A DNA stretch of 64,000 bases, taken from JAGVGT01 sp963807225. Its GTDB lineage: Bacteria; Desulfobacterota; Desulfobulbia; Desulfobulbales; JAGXFP01. The notes under the pieces are model-generated. The model ran no database searches and was not told the origin of the DNA. It was given only the letters and a program-made list of their open reading frames with translations. Position numbers and translations under genes: made by a program. The DNA lies in NCBI GenBank assembly GCA_963807225.1, contig CAWEAD010000005.1, positions 930,001 to 994,000 on the forward strand. Reading direction: 5' to 3'. This document shows positions 1-8,536 of the stretch, in pieces (within the stretch, counting starts at the first letter, position 1; each line of letters starts with the position of its first letter).

Positions 1-1014
1 GGTCTGCCCTTCAAACTGGGGGTTGGGCACCCGGACGGAGATTACACAGGTGATACCTTCGCGGACGTCATCGCCTTCCATTTTCTCCCGCAGGTTCTTG
101 GGGACCACATCATCACTGGCGTAGCGGTTGATGCATTTGGTCAGGGCGCCGCGGAACCCGGTGACATGGGTGCCGCCCTCCCGGGTGAAGATGTTGTTGA
201 CATAGGCGAAGAGGCGTTCGGAGTAGCCGGTGTAATACTGAAAAGCCACTTCCACCTGGACCCCATCCTTCTCGCCTTCGATGAAGATGGGATTGGCATG
301 CACCGGGGTCCGATTGCGATTCAGGTAAGCGACAAACTCGGTGATGCCGCCCTCGAAGTGGAATTCATCCTCGGCGCCATTGCGTTCATCCTTCAAGGCG
401 ATTTTGACTTCGCGGTTTAAAAAAGCCAGTTCCCGCAACCGGTTCTGGATGGTCTCGTATTTGAAGACCAGGGTCTCGGTAAAAATGGTCGGATCCGGCT
501 TGAAGGTGATCCTGGTGCCGGTAAGCTCGCTATCGCCGATAATCTTGACCGGGCCGGTGTTGATCCCGTGCTCGTAAGATTGCTGATGGATCTTGCCGTC
601 ACGTTTGATTTCGGCGGTGGTCCACATGCTCAGGGCATTAACCACCGAAACGCCAACCCCGTGCAGACCGCCGGAAACCTTATAGGTGGAATGATCGAAC
701 TTGCCGCCGGCATGCAGGGTGCACATGACCAATTCCAGGGCCGATACCTTTTCGGTAGGATGCATGGCCACCGGAATCCCCCGGCCGTCATCCTCGACAC
801 TGACGCTGTCATCGCGGTGAATGGTGACCTTGATATGGGTGCAGTAGCCGGCCAGGGCCTCGTCGATACTGTTGTCCACCACCTCGTAGACCAGATGATG
901 CAAACCTTCTTCGCCGGTGTTGCCGATGTACATGGCCGGCCGCATCCGGACCCCTTCAAGGCCGCTTAGGACCTTGATATCTTTGGCGTCATAGGTGTTC
1001 TGCTTTTCGCTCAC
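1..1014 (-). CDS. gyrB: DNA gyrase subunit B, N-terminal part (runs off the left edge)
   Basis: This is the ATPase end of the type II topoisomerase that introduces negative supercoils with GyrA. The frame is open from a GTG at 1014 to the left edge, about 338 codons, so the C-terminal Toprim and tail regions lie outside the window. GHKL ATPase motifs are visible in order: EVVDNSIDEA near residue 45, DDGRGIPV near 75 and GLHGVGVSVVNAL near 115, followed by the transducer domain. I chose GTG because the protein then begins MSEKQNTYDAKDIKVL, as GyrB proteins usually do, and a GAAAGG ribosome-binding-like stretch lies just upstream. It follows dnaN in the same direction with a gap of about 120 bases. 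The recF gene that often separates the two is absent here. Confidence 0.97.
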   Translation of the reverse strand, partial: MSEKQNTYDAKDIKVLSGLEGVRMRPAMYIGNTGEEGLHHLVYEVVDNSIDEALAGYCTHIKVTIHRDDSVSVEDDGRGIPVAMHPTEKVSALELVMCTLHAGGKFDHSTYKVSGGLHGVGVSVVNALSMWTTAEIKRDGKIHQQSYEHGINTGPVKIIGDSELTGTRITFKPDPTIFTETLVFKYETIQNRLRELAFLNREVKIALKDERNGAEDEFHFEGGITEFVAYLNRNRTPVHANPIFIEGEKDGVQVEVAFQYYTGYSERLFAYVNNIFTREGGTHVTGFRGALTKCINRYASDDVVPKNLREKMEGDDVREGITCVISVRVPNPQFEGQT

Positions 1015-1133
1015 GTTTTTTCTGCCTTTCGATATTGTTTAAACTATGTCGGAAATAACAATCTTACAAACCTTTGCATGATCCGGTTCGAACTGGTTCG
1101 GATCGCAAAGGTATGGGTATGCACTGGGAAAAA

Positions 1134-2273
1134 TCAGATCTTCATCGGCATAATGACGCTGATATAACCGGGATCGTCCTCTCCTTTGATCAGACAGGGA
1201 CTTTCCTCGGAATTAATATAGAGACGGGCCAGATCGCTACCCATAACCTGGAGAGATTCCAGGACGTACTTGCCGTTAAAGCCCACATCCAGCACCGGCC
1301 CGTTGTAGCCGATTTTGATGATATCCTTGGCGTTACCGATATCCATACTCTCGGATGAGAGCATCAGGGTGTCCTTTTCCAGATGAAACTTGACCGCGTT
1401 GAACCGGTCCTCGGTGAAGAGGATCATCCGCTTCATGGCATTGATCAGTTTTTGGCGCTCCATCTCCACCAGATTTTCCTGTTTGATGACACTGATGATA
1501 TTGCGATAGTCGGGAAAATCGCCGTTCATCAGACGGATAATCATCAGCGCCCGTTCGGTCTTCAGGATTGCCTGTTTGCTGTCGAAACCCAGGGAAACCA
1601 GAGTTTGTCCCTCACAAAACTTTCTGATTTCCTGGACCCCTTTGCGGGGAATGAGTACCGGCTTGTCCATGGCCAGAGCGCCCAAGTCCGATTCCAGCGG
1701 CAATTCCATCAGGGACAGACGATGCCCGTCCGAGGAAACCATGCGCAGCAGAAAATTCTGATCTTTCTTTTCTCTCTCGACCAGAACGCCGGCCAGATTG
1801 AACTGGCTTTCCCCTTCCTGGGCCACCGAAAAGATGGTGCGGTCGATCAGTTCTTTTAAAGTATCGGCTGGAATTTCCACCAACTTCTCTTCTTCATAAT
1901 CGGGAAAGGAGGGGAATTCATCGGCAGAGAGGCCGGCCAGATTATAAGCGCTGGCATTGGCGGAAATTTTCACCCAGTTGTTGTCGTGCAGTTCCAGGTG
2001 CAAAAGATCGGCATCGGTCTCCCTGACGATCTCGAAAAGCTTACGGGCCGGGAGGGTGATTTCTCCGCCGGTAAGGATTTCGGCCGGCACCACAATTCTA
2101 ACCCCCACTTCAAGGTCAGTGGCGGTCAGAGTCAGGTCGTTTACTCCGGTCCTGATCAGGACGTTCGAAAGGATGGCCATGGTTCCTTTCTTGCCGGTGA
2201 TATTCTGCAAGGAAGCCAGGCCAGCCAGAAACTCATCCCTAGAAACATTCACAGATAATGACATGGTTTTCAT
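1134..2273 (-). CDS. dnaN: DNA polymerase III beta subunit (sliding clamp)
   Basis: The ring-shaped processivity clamp that tethers DNA polymerase III to DNA. The 379-residue protein is close to the usual 366-380 length. It shows typical clamp sequences such as LPARKLFEIVRE in the first domain and FNGKYVLESLQV in the third, and ends in the characteristic VIMPMKI-type tail. It is transcribed toward gyrB. Upstream, at 2274-2748, is an AT-rich region with DnaA-box-like sites, so transcription of dnaN may be coupled to origin or DnaA control. No dnaA gene is visible on its 5' side, which is unlike the common dnaA-dnaN order. Confidence 0.97.
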   Translation of the reverse strand: MKTMSLSVNVSRDEFLAGLASLQNITGKKGTMAILSNVLIRTGVNDLTLTATDLEVGVRIVVPAEILTGGEITLPARKLFEIVRETDADLLHLELHDNNWVKISANASAYNLAGLSADEFPSFPDYEEEKLVEIPADTLKELIDRTIFSVAQEGESQFNLAGVLVEREKKDQNFLLRMVSSDGHRLSLMELPLESDLGALAMDKPVLIPRKGVQEIRKFCEGQTLVSLGFDSKQAILKTERALMIIRLMNGDFPDYRNIISVIKQENLVEMERQKLINAMKRMILFTEDRFNAVKFHLEKDTLMLSSESMDIGNAKDIIKIGYNGPVLDVGFNGKYVLESLQVMGSDLARLYINSEESPCLIKGEDDPGYISVIMPMKI

Positions 2274-2748
2274 CCCTTTAATCTTAAGTTTTTAAATAAA
2301 AGGATTATGATTATTAAGGGTGTTGATAAGTTGACAACAGGTATAACTTAACGAAATTATAATAAAAAAATTAAAAAATTTGGGTTCGATAAAAAGCTTG
2401 TTAAGCTCTGTTGAAAGTTATCAACAGGTTGTCGGTAGCGAGATTGTGGATAAGAAATTAACAATCATATAAATCCGCCTCACAAGATACAAAATAAAGG
2501 AGTTTTTTACAATAAAATAAAGGTATTTTTATACCCAGATAAGTATTTGTTATTATTAATGAATTTTAAATAAATAGCCGGAGGATTGTTTTAAGGGGGT
2601 TTGTGTTGGTAACTGTTTGAAATTATTATAAAAATTGTAAGTATTTTTCAGGTATCGCCGAACCACGGAAGTATTAAAGTTAACTGTTTGTATTTACGAT
2701 ATTAAATTAAACAAATTAGCTAATAACATCAATTATTGATTATAATAG
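2274..2748. other. AT-rich intergenic region with DnaA-box-like sites; candidate replication origin
   Basis: A 475-base gap between the divergent dnaN and serine hydrolase genes, far richer in A+T than the surroundings. I see three 9-mers matching DnaA boxes: a TTATCAACA on the minus strand at 2321-2329, a TTATCAACA on the plus strand at 2418-2426, and a perfect TTATCCACA on the minus strand at 2445-2453. From about 2460 to 2750 the sequence is almost entirely A/T with runs that could serve as an unwinding element. Position beside dnaN-gyrB fits an oriC, but a DnaA-regulated dnaN promoter would give similar signs. GC skew could not be computed. Confidence 0.55.
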
Positions 2749-3855
2749 ATGAAAATTATTGATAAGTTAATACATCAGTTATTAATTGAGGCTGAAAAAT
2801 CTGGTGTTTCTCCTGGTTTAGCAGCCGCTATCTATTTAAATACCAGGGAAAAAACAGAAAGAATATTATTAAGTACAGGTAATAGTCAGTTATTTCCAAG
2901 AAAAATTAAAATAACTACTCAGACATTTTTCGATCTTGCTTCTTTAAGTAAACCTTTATCAACTGTGCTTTCGCTGATAAGTTTGATACAATCCGGTAAG
3001 ATTACGGTTAATCAAAAAATTACTGAAATTTTACCGGATATTCTTCCAGAAGAAAAAAAAGAAATAACGATTGTTCAATTATTAAATCATAGTTCCGGGC
3101 TACCGGCCTATCGCCCTTATTTTCATCATCTTGAAGGGATAACGGCCCGGGAACGCCAGGCGGAACTGTTAAGACTGATTATAGAGGAACCGCTGGAAAG
3201 CCGCCCGGGAACCAAAGCTGTTTATAGTGATCTGGGTTATCTCCTACTGGGCTTGCTGGTCGAAAAATCATCCGGGGTCGGGCTCGATAGTTATTTCCGA
3301 CATAGGGTGGCGGCACCGCTAAATTTGTCGGCGGGGCTTTTTTACAACCGGCTGCCGGCACACCGCCGGGGTTCCTATGCCGCCACGGAAAAATGTCCCT
3401 GGCGCGGCCGGGTTATGCGTGGCGAGGTCAGCGACGAGAACTGCTGGGTTTTGGGTGGGGTGGCCGGTCATGCCGGTCTTTTCGGGCGGCTTGGCGAGGT
3501 TATGGAGTTGGTGGCAGCCGTATTGGAGATCTGGCGGGGCAGGTTGAGCCACCCATTTCTGCCGCGGGAAATACTCAAGGAATTTCTTGAGTCAAAAAAC
3601 CAGGTTCCGGGTTCGACCTGGGCCTTGGGTTTTGATCGTCCTACTCCGGGGTGCTCCAGCAGCGGCCGTTATCTCTCACCCCGAAGTGTCGGCCATCTGG
3701 GCTTCACCGGCACTTCTTTCTGGATCGATCCTGAACGCGACCTGGCGATCGTGCTTCTGACCAACCGGGTTCACCCCAACCGCGACAACAACCGGATCAA
3801 GGAGTTCCGGCCCTACTTCCACGACCGGGTCATCGAGTTGCTGGGACTTAGATGA
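2749..3855 (+). CDS. Serine hydrolase of the beta-lactamase/penicillin-binding class C family
   Basis: A 368-residue member of the class C beta-lactamase-like serine hydrolases, which include esterases and D-peptidases. The nucleophile motif SxxK appears as SLSK in DLASLSKPLSTV near residues 66-69. The Tyr motif appears as YSDLGYLLLG near 160, and a late HLGFTGTSFW supplies the HxG-like third motif. No signal peptide is evident, so it is probably cytoplasmic, though the substrate cannot be read from sequence. The first third (about 2749-3110) uses very AT-rich codons and the rest is GC-rich like its neighbours, so base composition changes sharply inside one open frame. It lies divergent from dnaN across the candidate origin. 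Confidence 0.85.
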   Translation: MKIIDKLIHQLLIEAEKSGVSPGLAAAIYLNTREKTERILLSTGNSQLFPRKIKITTQTFFDLASLSKPLSTVLSLISLIQSGKITVNQKITEILPDILPEEKKEITIVQLLNHSSGLPAYRPYFHHLEGITARERQAELLRLIIEEPLESRPGTKAVYSDLGYLLLGLLVEKSSGVGLDSYFRHRVAAPLNLSAGLFYNRLPAHRRGSYAATEKCPWRGRVMRGEVSDENCWVLGGVAGHAGLFGRLGEVMELVAAVLEIWRGRLSHPFLPREILKEFLESKNQVPGSTWALGFDRPTPGCSSSGRYLSPRSVGHLGFTGTSFWIDPERDLAIVLLTNRVHPNRDNNRIKEFRPYFHDRVIELLGLR

Positions 3856-3935
3856 ATTAAAAATTTAGCATTAAAATGCTTAATGGGAAGGGCAAAACAA
3901 ACATACGGCCGGGAAGCCCAACAGCCTCCGATTGT

Positions 3936-3974
3936 GTAGGGTGCAATAAGCGGAGCGCATTGCGCCAACCCTAC
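3936..3974. repeat. Intergenic palindrome (terminator-like hairpin)
   Basis: An imperfect inverted repeat with arms GTAGGGTGCAAT and ATTGCGCCAACCCTAC lies between the convergent serine hydrolase and mtnA genes. Elements of this form are widely dispersed in proteobacterial genomes. Its position suggests it may end transcription in both directions, although no T-run follows it directly on the plus strand. Confidence 0.5.
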
Positions 3975-3990
3975 TCCAACTTAACTTTTT

Positions 3991-5103
3991 TTATGTCTCA
4001 AATTTTTCCGGAAACAACCCCTTGATTCCCTCAGCGCTGGCCGGACAAACCCCGCGTTCGGTGATCAGGCCGGTGATCAGACGGGCCGGGGTGACATCGA
4101 AGCTGTAATTGGCGGTGGCGGTACCGGCCGGGGCGATCAGCACCTTCTCGATCGTGCCGTTAACGGTAAGCCCGCAGACCTGGCAGATCTCGTCACCACC
4201 CCGTTCCTCGATGGGAATTTCCTTCACCCCGTCAGTCAGGTTCCAGTCGAAGGTCGATGAAGGTAAGGCCACATAGAAGGGCACCTGGTTGTCCCTGGCG
4301 GCCAGGGCCTTGAGGTAAGTGCCGATCTTGTTGGCCACGTCGCCGGTGCGGGTGGTGCGATCGGTGCCGACGATGACCAGATCAACCAGGCCATGCTGCA
4401 TCAGGTGGCCGCCGGTGTTATCGGCAATCAGGGTATGCGGCACCCCTTCTTCCTTCAACTCCCAGGCGGTCAATTTGGCTCCCTGCAGCCAGGGCCTGGT
4501 CTCGTCGACCCAGACATGTACCTTAACCCCGGCTCGATGGGCGGCGTAGACCGGGGCAGTGGCCGAACCGTAGTCGACGAAGGCCAGCCAGCCGGCATTG
4601 CAGTGGGTGAGTATATTGACCGGCTGCCCCGGTTTTTTCCGGCTGATCTCCCGGATGATCCGCAGACCGTGCTCGCCGATGCGCCGACAGAATTCGGCAT
4701 CTTCATCGGCGATTTCAACGGCGGTGGTAAAGAGCCGTTCTTTCTTGTTCTGTAAACCTTCGATCAGGCTGGCCGCGGTCAGTTGCCGGTTGACCGCCCA
4801 GGCCAGGTTGGCGGCGGTGGGCCTGGTCTCGATCAACAGCCGGGCGGCGCTTTGCAGGGTTTGCTCCAGGTTGGCGGGTGAGGCCTTCAGGATGGCGCTG
4901 TACATGCCGAAACCGGCGGTAGCCCCGATCAGCCCGGCGCCTCGCACATGCATTTCCTTGATAGCCCGGGCGAAGTCCGCGACGTTTCGCAGATCTTCGA
5001 TCACCAACTGATGGGGCAGGTGGCGCTGGTCGATGATCTTGACGATTTCCTGATTATCCGGATCAGGCCAGATGGTACGGTAGTCGAGATTGGCGATTTT
5101 CAT
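3991..5103 (-). CDS. mtnA: S-methyl-5-thioribose-1-phosphate isomerase family protein
   Basis: Predicted aldose-ketose isomerase of the methionine salvage pathway, converting methylthioribose-1-phosphate to methylthioribulose-1-phosphate in the cytoplasm. The 370-residue protein belongs to the eIF-2B alpha/MtnA fold. The expected catalytic cysteine is at about residue 168 (ILTHCNAGWL) and the catalytic aspartate at about 248 (VGTDRTTRTGD), followed by NKIGTYLKALAA. The substrate loop reads VRGAGLIG rather than the more usual VRGAPAIG, so it may be a divergent subfamily with a related ribose-1-phosphate substrate. No other methionine salvage genes are adjacent. The tiny UGA-containing ORF at 5197-5358 lies directly upstream on the same strand. 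Confidence 0.85.
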   Translation of the reverse strand: MKIANLDYRTIWPDPDNQEIVKIIDQRHLPHQLVIEDLRNVADFARAIKEMHVRGAGLIGATAGFGMYSAILKASPANLEQTLQSAARLLIETRPTAANLAWAVNRQLTAASLIEGLQNKKERLFTTAVEIADEDAEFCRRIGEHGLRIIREISRKKPGQPVNILTHCNAGWLAFVDYGSATAPVYAAHRAGVKVHVWVDETRPWLQGAKLTAWELKEEGVPHTLIADNTGGHLMQHGLVDLVIVGTDRTTRTGDVANKIGTYLKALAARDNQVPFYVALPSSTFDWNLTDGVKEIPIEERGGDEICQVCGLTVNGTIEKVLIAPAGTATANYSFDVTPARLITGLITERGVCPASAEGIKGLFPEKFET

Positions 5104-5196
5104 AGTTGGCGTTGGAGGATATCGGTTAGTGGAATGAGGTCGATCCCGGGAAAGCCGGCTTGCTTTGTTCCCCTGGCGGGTCAGGAGTGAGTAAGC

Positions 5197-5358
5197 TCAG
5201 AAGAACTTGGAGAGAATCAGGTAAGTGAGCAATCCCACGCCCAGGGAGCCATAGAGCGGCAGTCAGGTGGGGCATTCCGGCTCTTTCTTCCGGATGATTA
5301 CGATCAATGAGACTGCCCCGGCCAGGACGGCGATGATCATTTTTAAGATTTCACTCAT
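5197..5358 (-). CDS. Candidate selenoprotein: 53-residue double-pass membrane mini-protein with in-frame UGA
   Basis: I do not recognise a family. From an ATG at 5358 the frame gives MSEILKM followed by a hydrophobic helix (IIAVLAGAVSLIVII), then RKKEPECPT, a TGA codon at 5265-5263, then LPLYGSLGVGLLTYLILSKFF and a TGA stop at 5199-5197. Read through, the protein has two short hydrophobic helices separated by a C-P-T-U redox-like CxxU motif. Nineteen bases past the UGA a small hairpin can be drawn by eye: GGC-UCCC, loop UGGGCGU, GGGA, two unpaired U, GCU (5250-5228). A G lies within the first two loop positions, as bacterial SECIS elements require. The ribosome-binding site is weak. Alternatives are a 31-residue protein ending at this TGA, or a pseudogene. 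Confidence 0.4.
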
Positions 5359-5529
5359 GGCCCTAATTTACTTAGCCAAGATGGAGAGGGCAAGGGATTA
5401 GCGAGAAAAAGTGCTTAGGTTTTAAGCCAACAGGACCGATGGCCGGAATATTTCGGCTCACCGGTTGGTGAACTTTAATCAAAACCTTTACGGAGTGCCG
5501 GCGGGGGCAAGACTCTCACCGACAGTCGG

Positions 5530-7656
5530 GTGATCAGGATGGAAATCAAAGAGATCGATACCAGCACTCTGCCGCCTGACGGTGGTACGCATTACAACCG
5601 GCTGATCTTCGAAAAAAGCCCTTACCTGTTGCAGCACGCCGAAAACCCCATCGACTGGTACCCTTGGAGCGAGGAGGCCCTGGCCCGGGCCGGGGCCGAA
5701 AACAAGCCGATCTTCCTCTCCATCGGCTACGCTACTTGTCACTGGTGTCATGTCATGGCCCGGGAGTCTTTCGCCGACCGGGAAATTGCGGCCCTGCTCA
5801 ACCGTAACTTCGTCTCTATTAAAGTCGATCGCGAGGAGAGGCCGGACCTCGACTCCATCTATATGAAGATCAGCCAGGAAGTAACCGGCTCCGGAGGCTG
5901 GCCCCTGAACGTGATTCTTACTCCGGAGTGCAAACCTTTCCTGGTCGGAACCTACTTTCCCAAGGAGAATCGATCCGGTCGGCCCGGCCTGTTGGAGATT
6001 CTAACCAAGACCGTCGAATTCTGGGAACAGGATCGGGAGAAACTGATCGAATCGGCCAATCGGGTCGTGGAGCTGGTGAGTGGCGCCAGCCAGGCAGCGA
6101 CAACCTTGGGCAAGCCGGATACGCAACTATTTGCTGGCGCTTTTCTGCAACTGGAGGCGAATTACGACCAGGAGCATGGTGGTTTTGGCCGAGCCCCGAA
6201 GTTTCCGGTGCCGCATCAATATCTCTTCCTGTTGCGTCATTGGCGCCGCACCGGCGAGGAAGCAGCCCGGGACATGGTGGTCCGGACCCTGACCGCCCTG
6301 CGGCAGGGCGGTATATATGACCAGCTGGGATTTGGGTTTCACCGTTACTCCACCGACCGGCAATTTCTCCTGCCTCACTTCGAGAAAATGCTCTACGATC
6401 AAGCCCTCTTGGCCCTGGCTTATCTGGAGGCTTATCAGGCTGCCGGTGATTCCCTTCTGGCTGAGACCGCACGGGAGATCTTCACCTACGTGGCCCGTGA
6501 TCTAACCGCCCCGGAAGGAGGTTTCTATTCAGCCGAGGATGCCGACTCGGAAGGCGAAGAGGGGATCTTTTATCTCTGGAGCCAACCGGAGATTATCGAG
6601 GTGCTCGGCGCGGAGCAGGGACTTCTGTTCTCCGCCAAATACCGGATCAAACCGGAAGGCAATTTCCTGGACGAAGCGAGCGGTGAACAGAAAGGATTGA
6701 ATATCCCGCACCTGGGTTCGGACGATGTCAGGCTCGACGAGCTGGCCGAATGCCGGCGACTCCTGCTGGATCAGCGCGCGGAAAGGATCCGCCCCCTGCG
6801 CGACGATAAGATCATCACCGCCTGGAACGGTTTGATGATCGCGGCCCTGGCCCGGGGCGGCAGGGTGCTGGATGATTCTGAGTTGACCGGGCGGGCCGCC
6901 CGGGCTGCCGACTTTCTGCTTAAGAACATGAAGGACGACAGCGGCAGGCTCTGGCGCAGCTATCGCCGGGGAACCGCCCGCATCGCCGCTTTTCAGGACG
7001 ATTACGCATATCTGGTCTGGGGCTTGTTGGAACTATTTGAGTCAACCTTCGAGCCCCGCTACCTGGAGGAGGCGGTGGCGCTCAATCGGACCATGCTCAA
7101 ATTATTCGCTGACGAAGAGAGCGGCGCCCTGACCTTTTCCGGCAGGGGAAACGAAAAACTGCTGATGACGGTGCGGGAGTTTTATGACGGCGCCCTGCCT
7201 TCCGGTAATTCGGTGGCCCTTTTCAATCTGGCCAAGCTGGCTATTTTTCTGGATGATCAGGAACTTGCCACCCGGGCAGAGAAATTGGCGGCCGCCTGCG
7301 GCCTGGCCGCCGCCGATTATCCGGCCGGGCAGACCATGTTCCTTACCGCCCTTGACCTCTTGCATGGACCGATCTCCGAAATCGTCGTGGCCGGGAAAAA
7401 AGAGGAACCCTTGGTCCGGGAAGCCTTACGGCTGATCAATGCCGCATTCGCCCCGGAGCGCGTGGTGCTCTTCCGGGAGGAAGGCGAGGCTGGCGCCAGA
7501 CTGACCGGAATGATCCCCTGGTTGGAAGGCAAGAACAGTCCGGAGGCGCCGGTTACCATTTACCTATGTCAGAATTTTACCTGTCAAAAACCAATCAACG
7601 ACCTGGCTGAGCTGCGGGTGCGATTGCAAAAATTATCGCCGGTCGGGCAGCGCTAA
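5530..7656 (+). CDS. DUF255 thioredoxin-domain protein (YyaL/SSP411 family)
   Basis: A 708-residue protein of the conserved YyaL/SSP411 family. It has an N-terminal thioredoxin-like DUF255 domain (about 22-185) followed by an alpha/alpha-barrel region resembling N-acylglucosamine 2-epimerases and glycosidases (about 230-600). The redox-like CHWC is at residues 70-73 within GYATCHWCHVMARESF, and the family signature EKSPYLLQHAENPVDW-type stretch is present near 28-43. The biochemical role of the family is not established. The GTG at 5530 opens the frame; the ATG at 5539 is an equally possible start. The gene is divergent from the UGA-containing mini-ORF and stands alone on its strand, about 90 bases before the phosphate genes. 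Confidence 0.92.
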   Translation: MIRMEIKEIDTSTLPPDGGTHYNRLIFEKSPYLLQHAENPIDWYPWSEEALARAGAENKPIFLSIGYATCHWCHVMARESFADREIAALLNRNFVSIKVDREERPDLDSIYMKISQEVTGSGGWPLNVILTPECKPFLVGTYFPKENRSGRPGLLEILTKTVEFWEQDREKLIESANRVVELVSGASQAATTLGKPDTQLFAGAFLQLEANYDQEHGGFGRAPKFPVPHQYLFLLRHWRRTGEEAARDMVVRTLTALRQGGIYDQLGFGFHRYSTDRQFLLPHFEKMLYDQALLALAYLEAYQAAGDSLLAETAREIFTYVARDLTAPEGGFYSAEDADSEGEEGIFYLWSQPEIIEVLGAEQGLLFSAKYRIKPEGNFLDEASGEQKGLNIPHLGSDDVRLDELAECRRLLLDQRAERIRPLRDDKIITAWNGLMIAALARGGRVLDDSELTGRAARAADFLLKNMKDDSGRLWRSYRRGTARIAAFQDDYAYLVWGLLELFESTFEPRYLEEAVALNRTMLKLFADEESGALTFSGRGNEKLLMTVREFYDGALPSGNSVALFNLAKLAIFLDDQELATRAEKLAAACGLAAADYPAGQTMFLTALDLLHGPISEIVVAGKKEEPLVREALRLINAAFAPERVVLFREEGEAGARLTGMIPWLEGKNSPEAPVTIYLCQNFTCQKPINDLAELRVRLQKLSPVGQR

Positions 7657-7748
7657 AGAGTTGCGCAAGCTCGCCGGATAAATTAGGTTCGCATACTGAC
7701 TGCGAGGTCAAGCAGAGGCGGTTCGGTATCGATAATTGGAGGAAGAAA

Positions 7749-8420
7749 ATGAGCATTATTCATGAGCTTTTCAGTGGTTCGCCTTTCGGACCCCTGGTGG
7801 AACACACCAAGAAGGTCCATGAATGCGTGGAGGTGGTGCGGCCCCTGATGGAGGCCCTGGCCCACGAAAACTATGATGAGATAGGCCTCCTGCACGACAA
7901 GGTTTCGCGCCTCGAGTACGAGGCCGATCTTTTGAAGCACGAGATCCGCTCTCGGTTGCCCAGGCGTTTTTTCCTGCCGGTGGAAAGGGTGGAGCTCGAC
8001 AGCTTCCTTAGCTGCCAGGACAAGATCGCCGACCGGGTCCAGGATTTTTCGGTCATTTTAACCATCCGCAACACTAAAATTCATCCTGCCCTGATCGATG
8101 ATTTCTTTGATTTTGTCGATCAGATTTTCCAGGCTACCGGTTTTCTTCTGACCGCCGCGGTGGAGCTGCACAGCCTGGCCGAGGTCTCCTTCGGCGGGGC
8201 CGAGGCCCGGGCGGTGCTGGAGATCATCGAAAAGGTGGGCCGTGAAGAATGGAAGGCGGACCGCATGGCCCGTAAACTCTCCAAGAAGATCTATGGCCTG
8301 GAAAAGGAAATAGACCCGATCAGCATTATATTCCACGAGAAAATTCTTCTGGCCCTTGGTTCCATCGCCAACGAGGCCGAGAATGCCAGCGACATGATGC
8401 GACTGATGATCGTCAAGTAG
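7749..8420 (+). CDS. DUF47 (TIGR00153) PhoU-like accessory protein of the Pit transporter
   Basis: A 223-residue all-helical protein of the DUF47 family, distant relatives of PhoU. It shows the family pattern MSIIHELFSGSPFGPLVEH at the start, then EYEADLLKHEIRSRLP, and a closing HEKILLALGSIANEAENASD. DUF47 genes typically sit directly upstream of low-affinity phosphate transporters and modulate their activity. That is the arrangement here: a pit gene follows on the same strand after 116 bases, so the two form a likely operon. A good GGAGGAAG ribosome-binding site precedes the ATG. The protein is expected in the cytoplasm, close to the membrane transporter. Confidence 0.93.
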   Translation: MSIIHELFSGSPFGPLVEHTKKVHECVEVVRPLMEALAHENYDEIGLLHDKVSRLEYEADLLKHEIRSRLPRRFFLPVERVELDSFLSCQDKIADRVQDFSVILTIRNTKIHPALIDDFFDFVDQIFQATGFLLTAAVELHSLAEVSFGGAEARAVLEIIEKVGREEWKADRMARKLSKKIYGLEKEIDPISIIFHEKILLALGSIANEAENASDMMRLMIVK

Positions 8421-8536
8421 CACGGATTTTTCCTCCTCCCCACACTTTGAAGAGTGCAGAAGTTCCGGCTGGCAGAGCCAGCGGCTGGCCGGAATGAAAT
8501 TTTTTACCAATCAACATCCGCGACCGGGAACAGATT

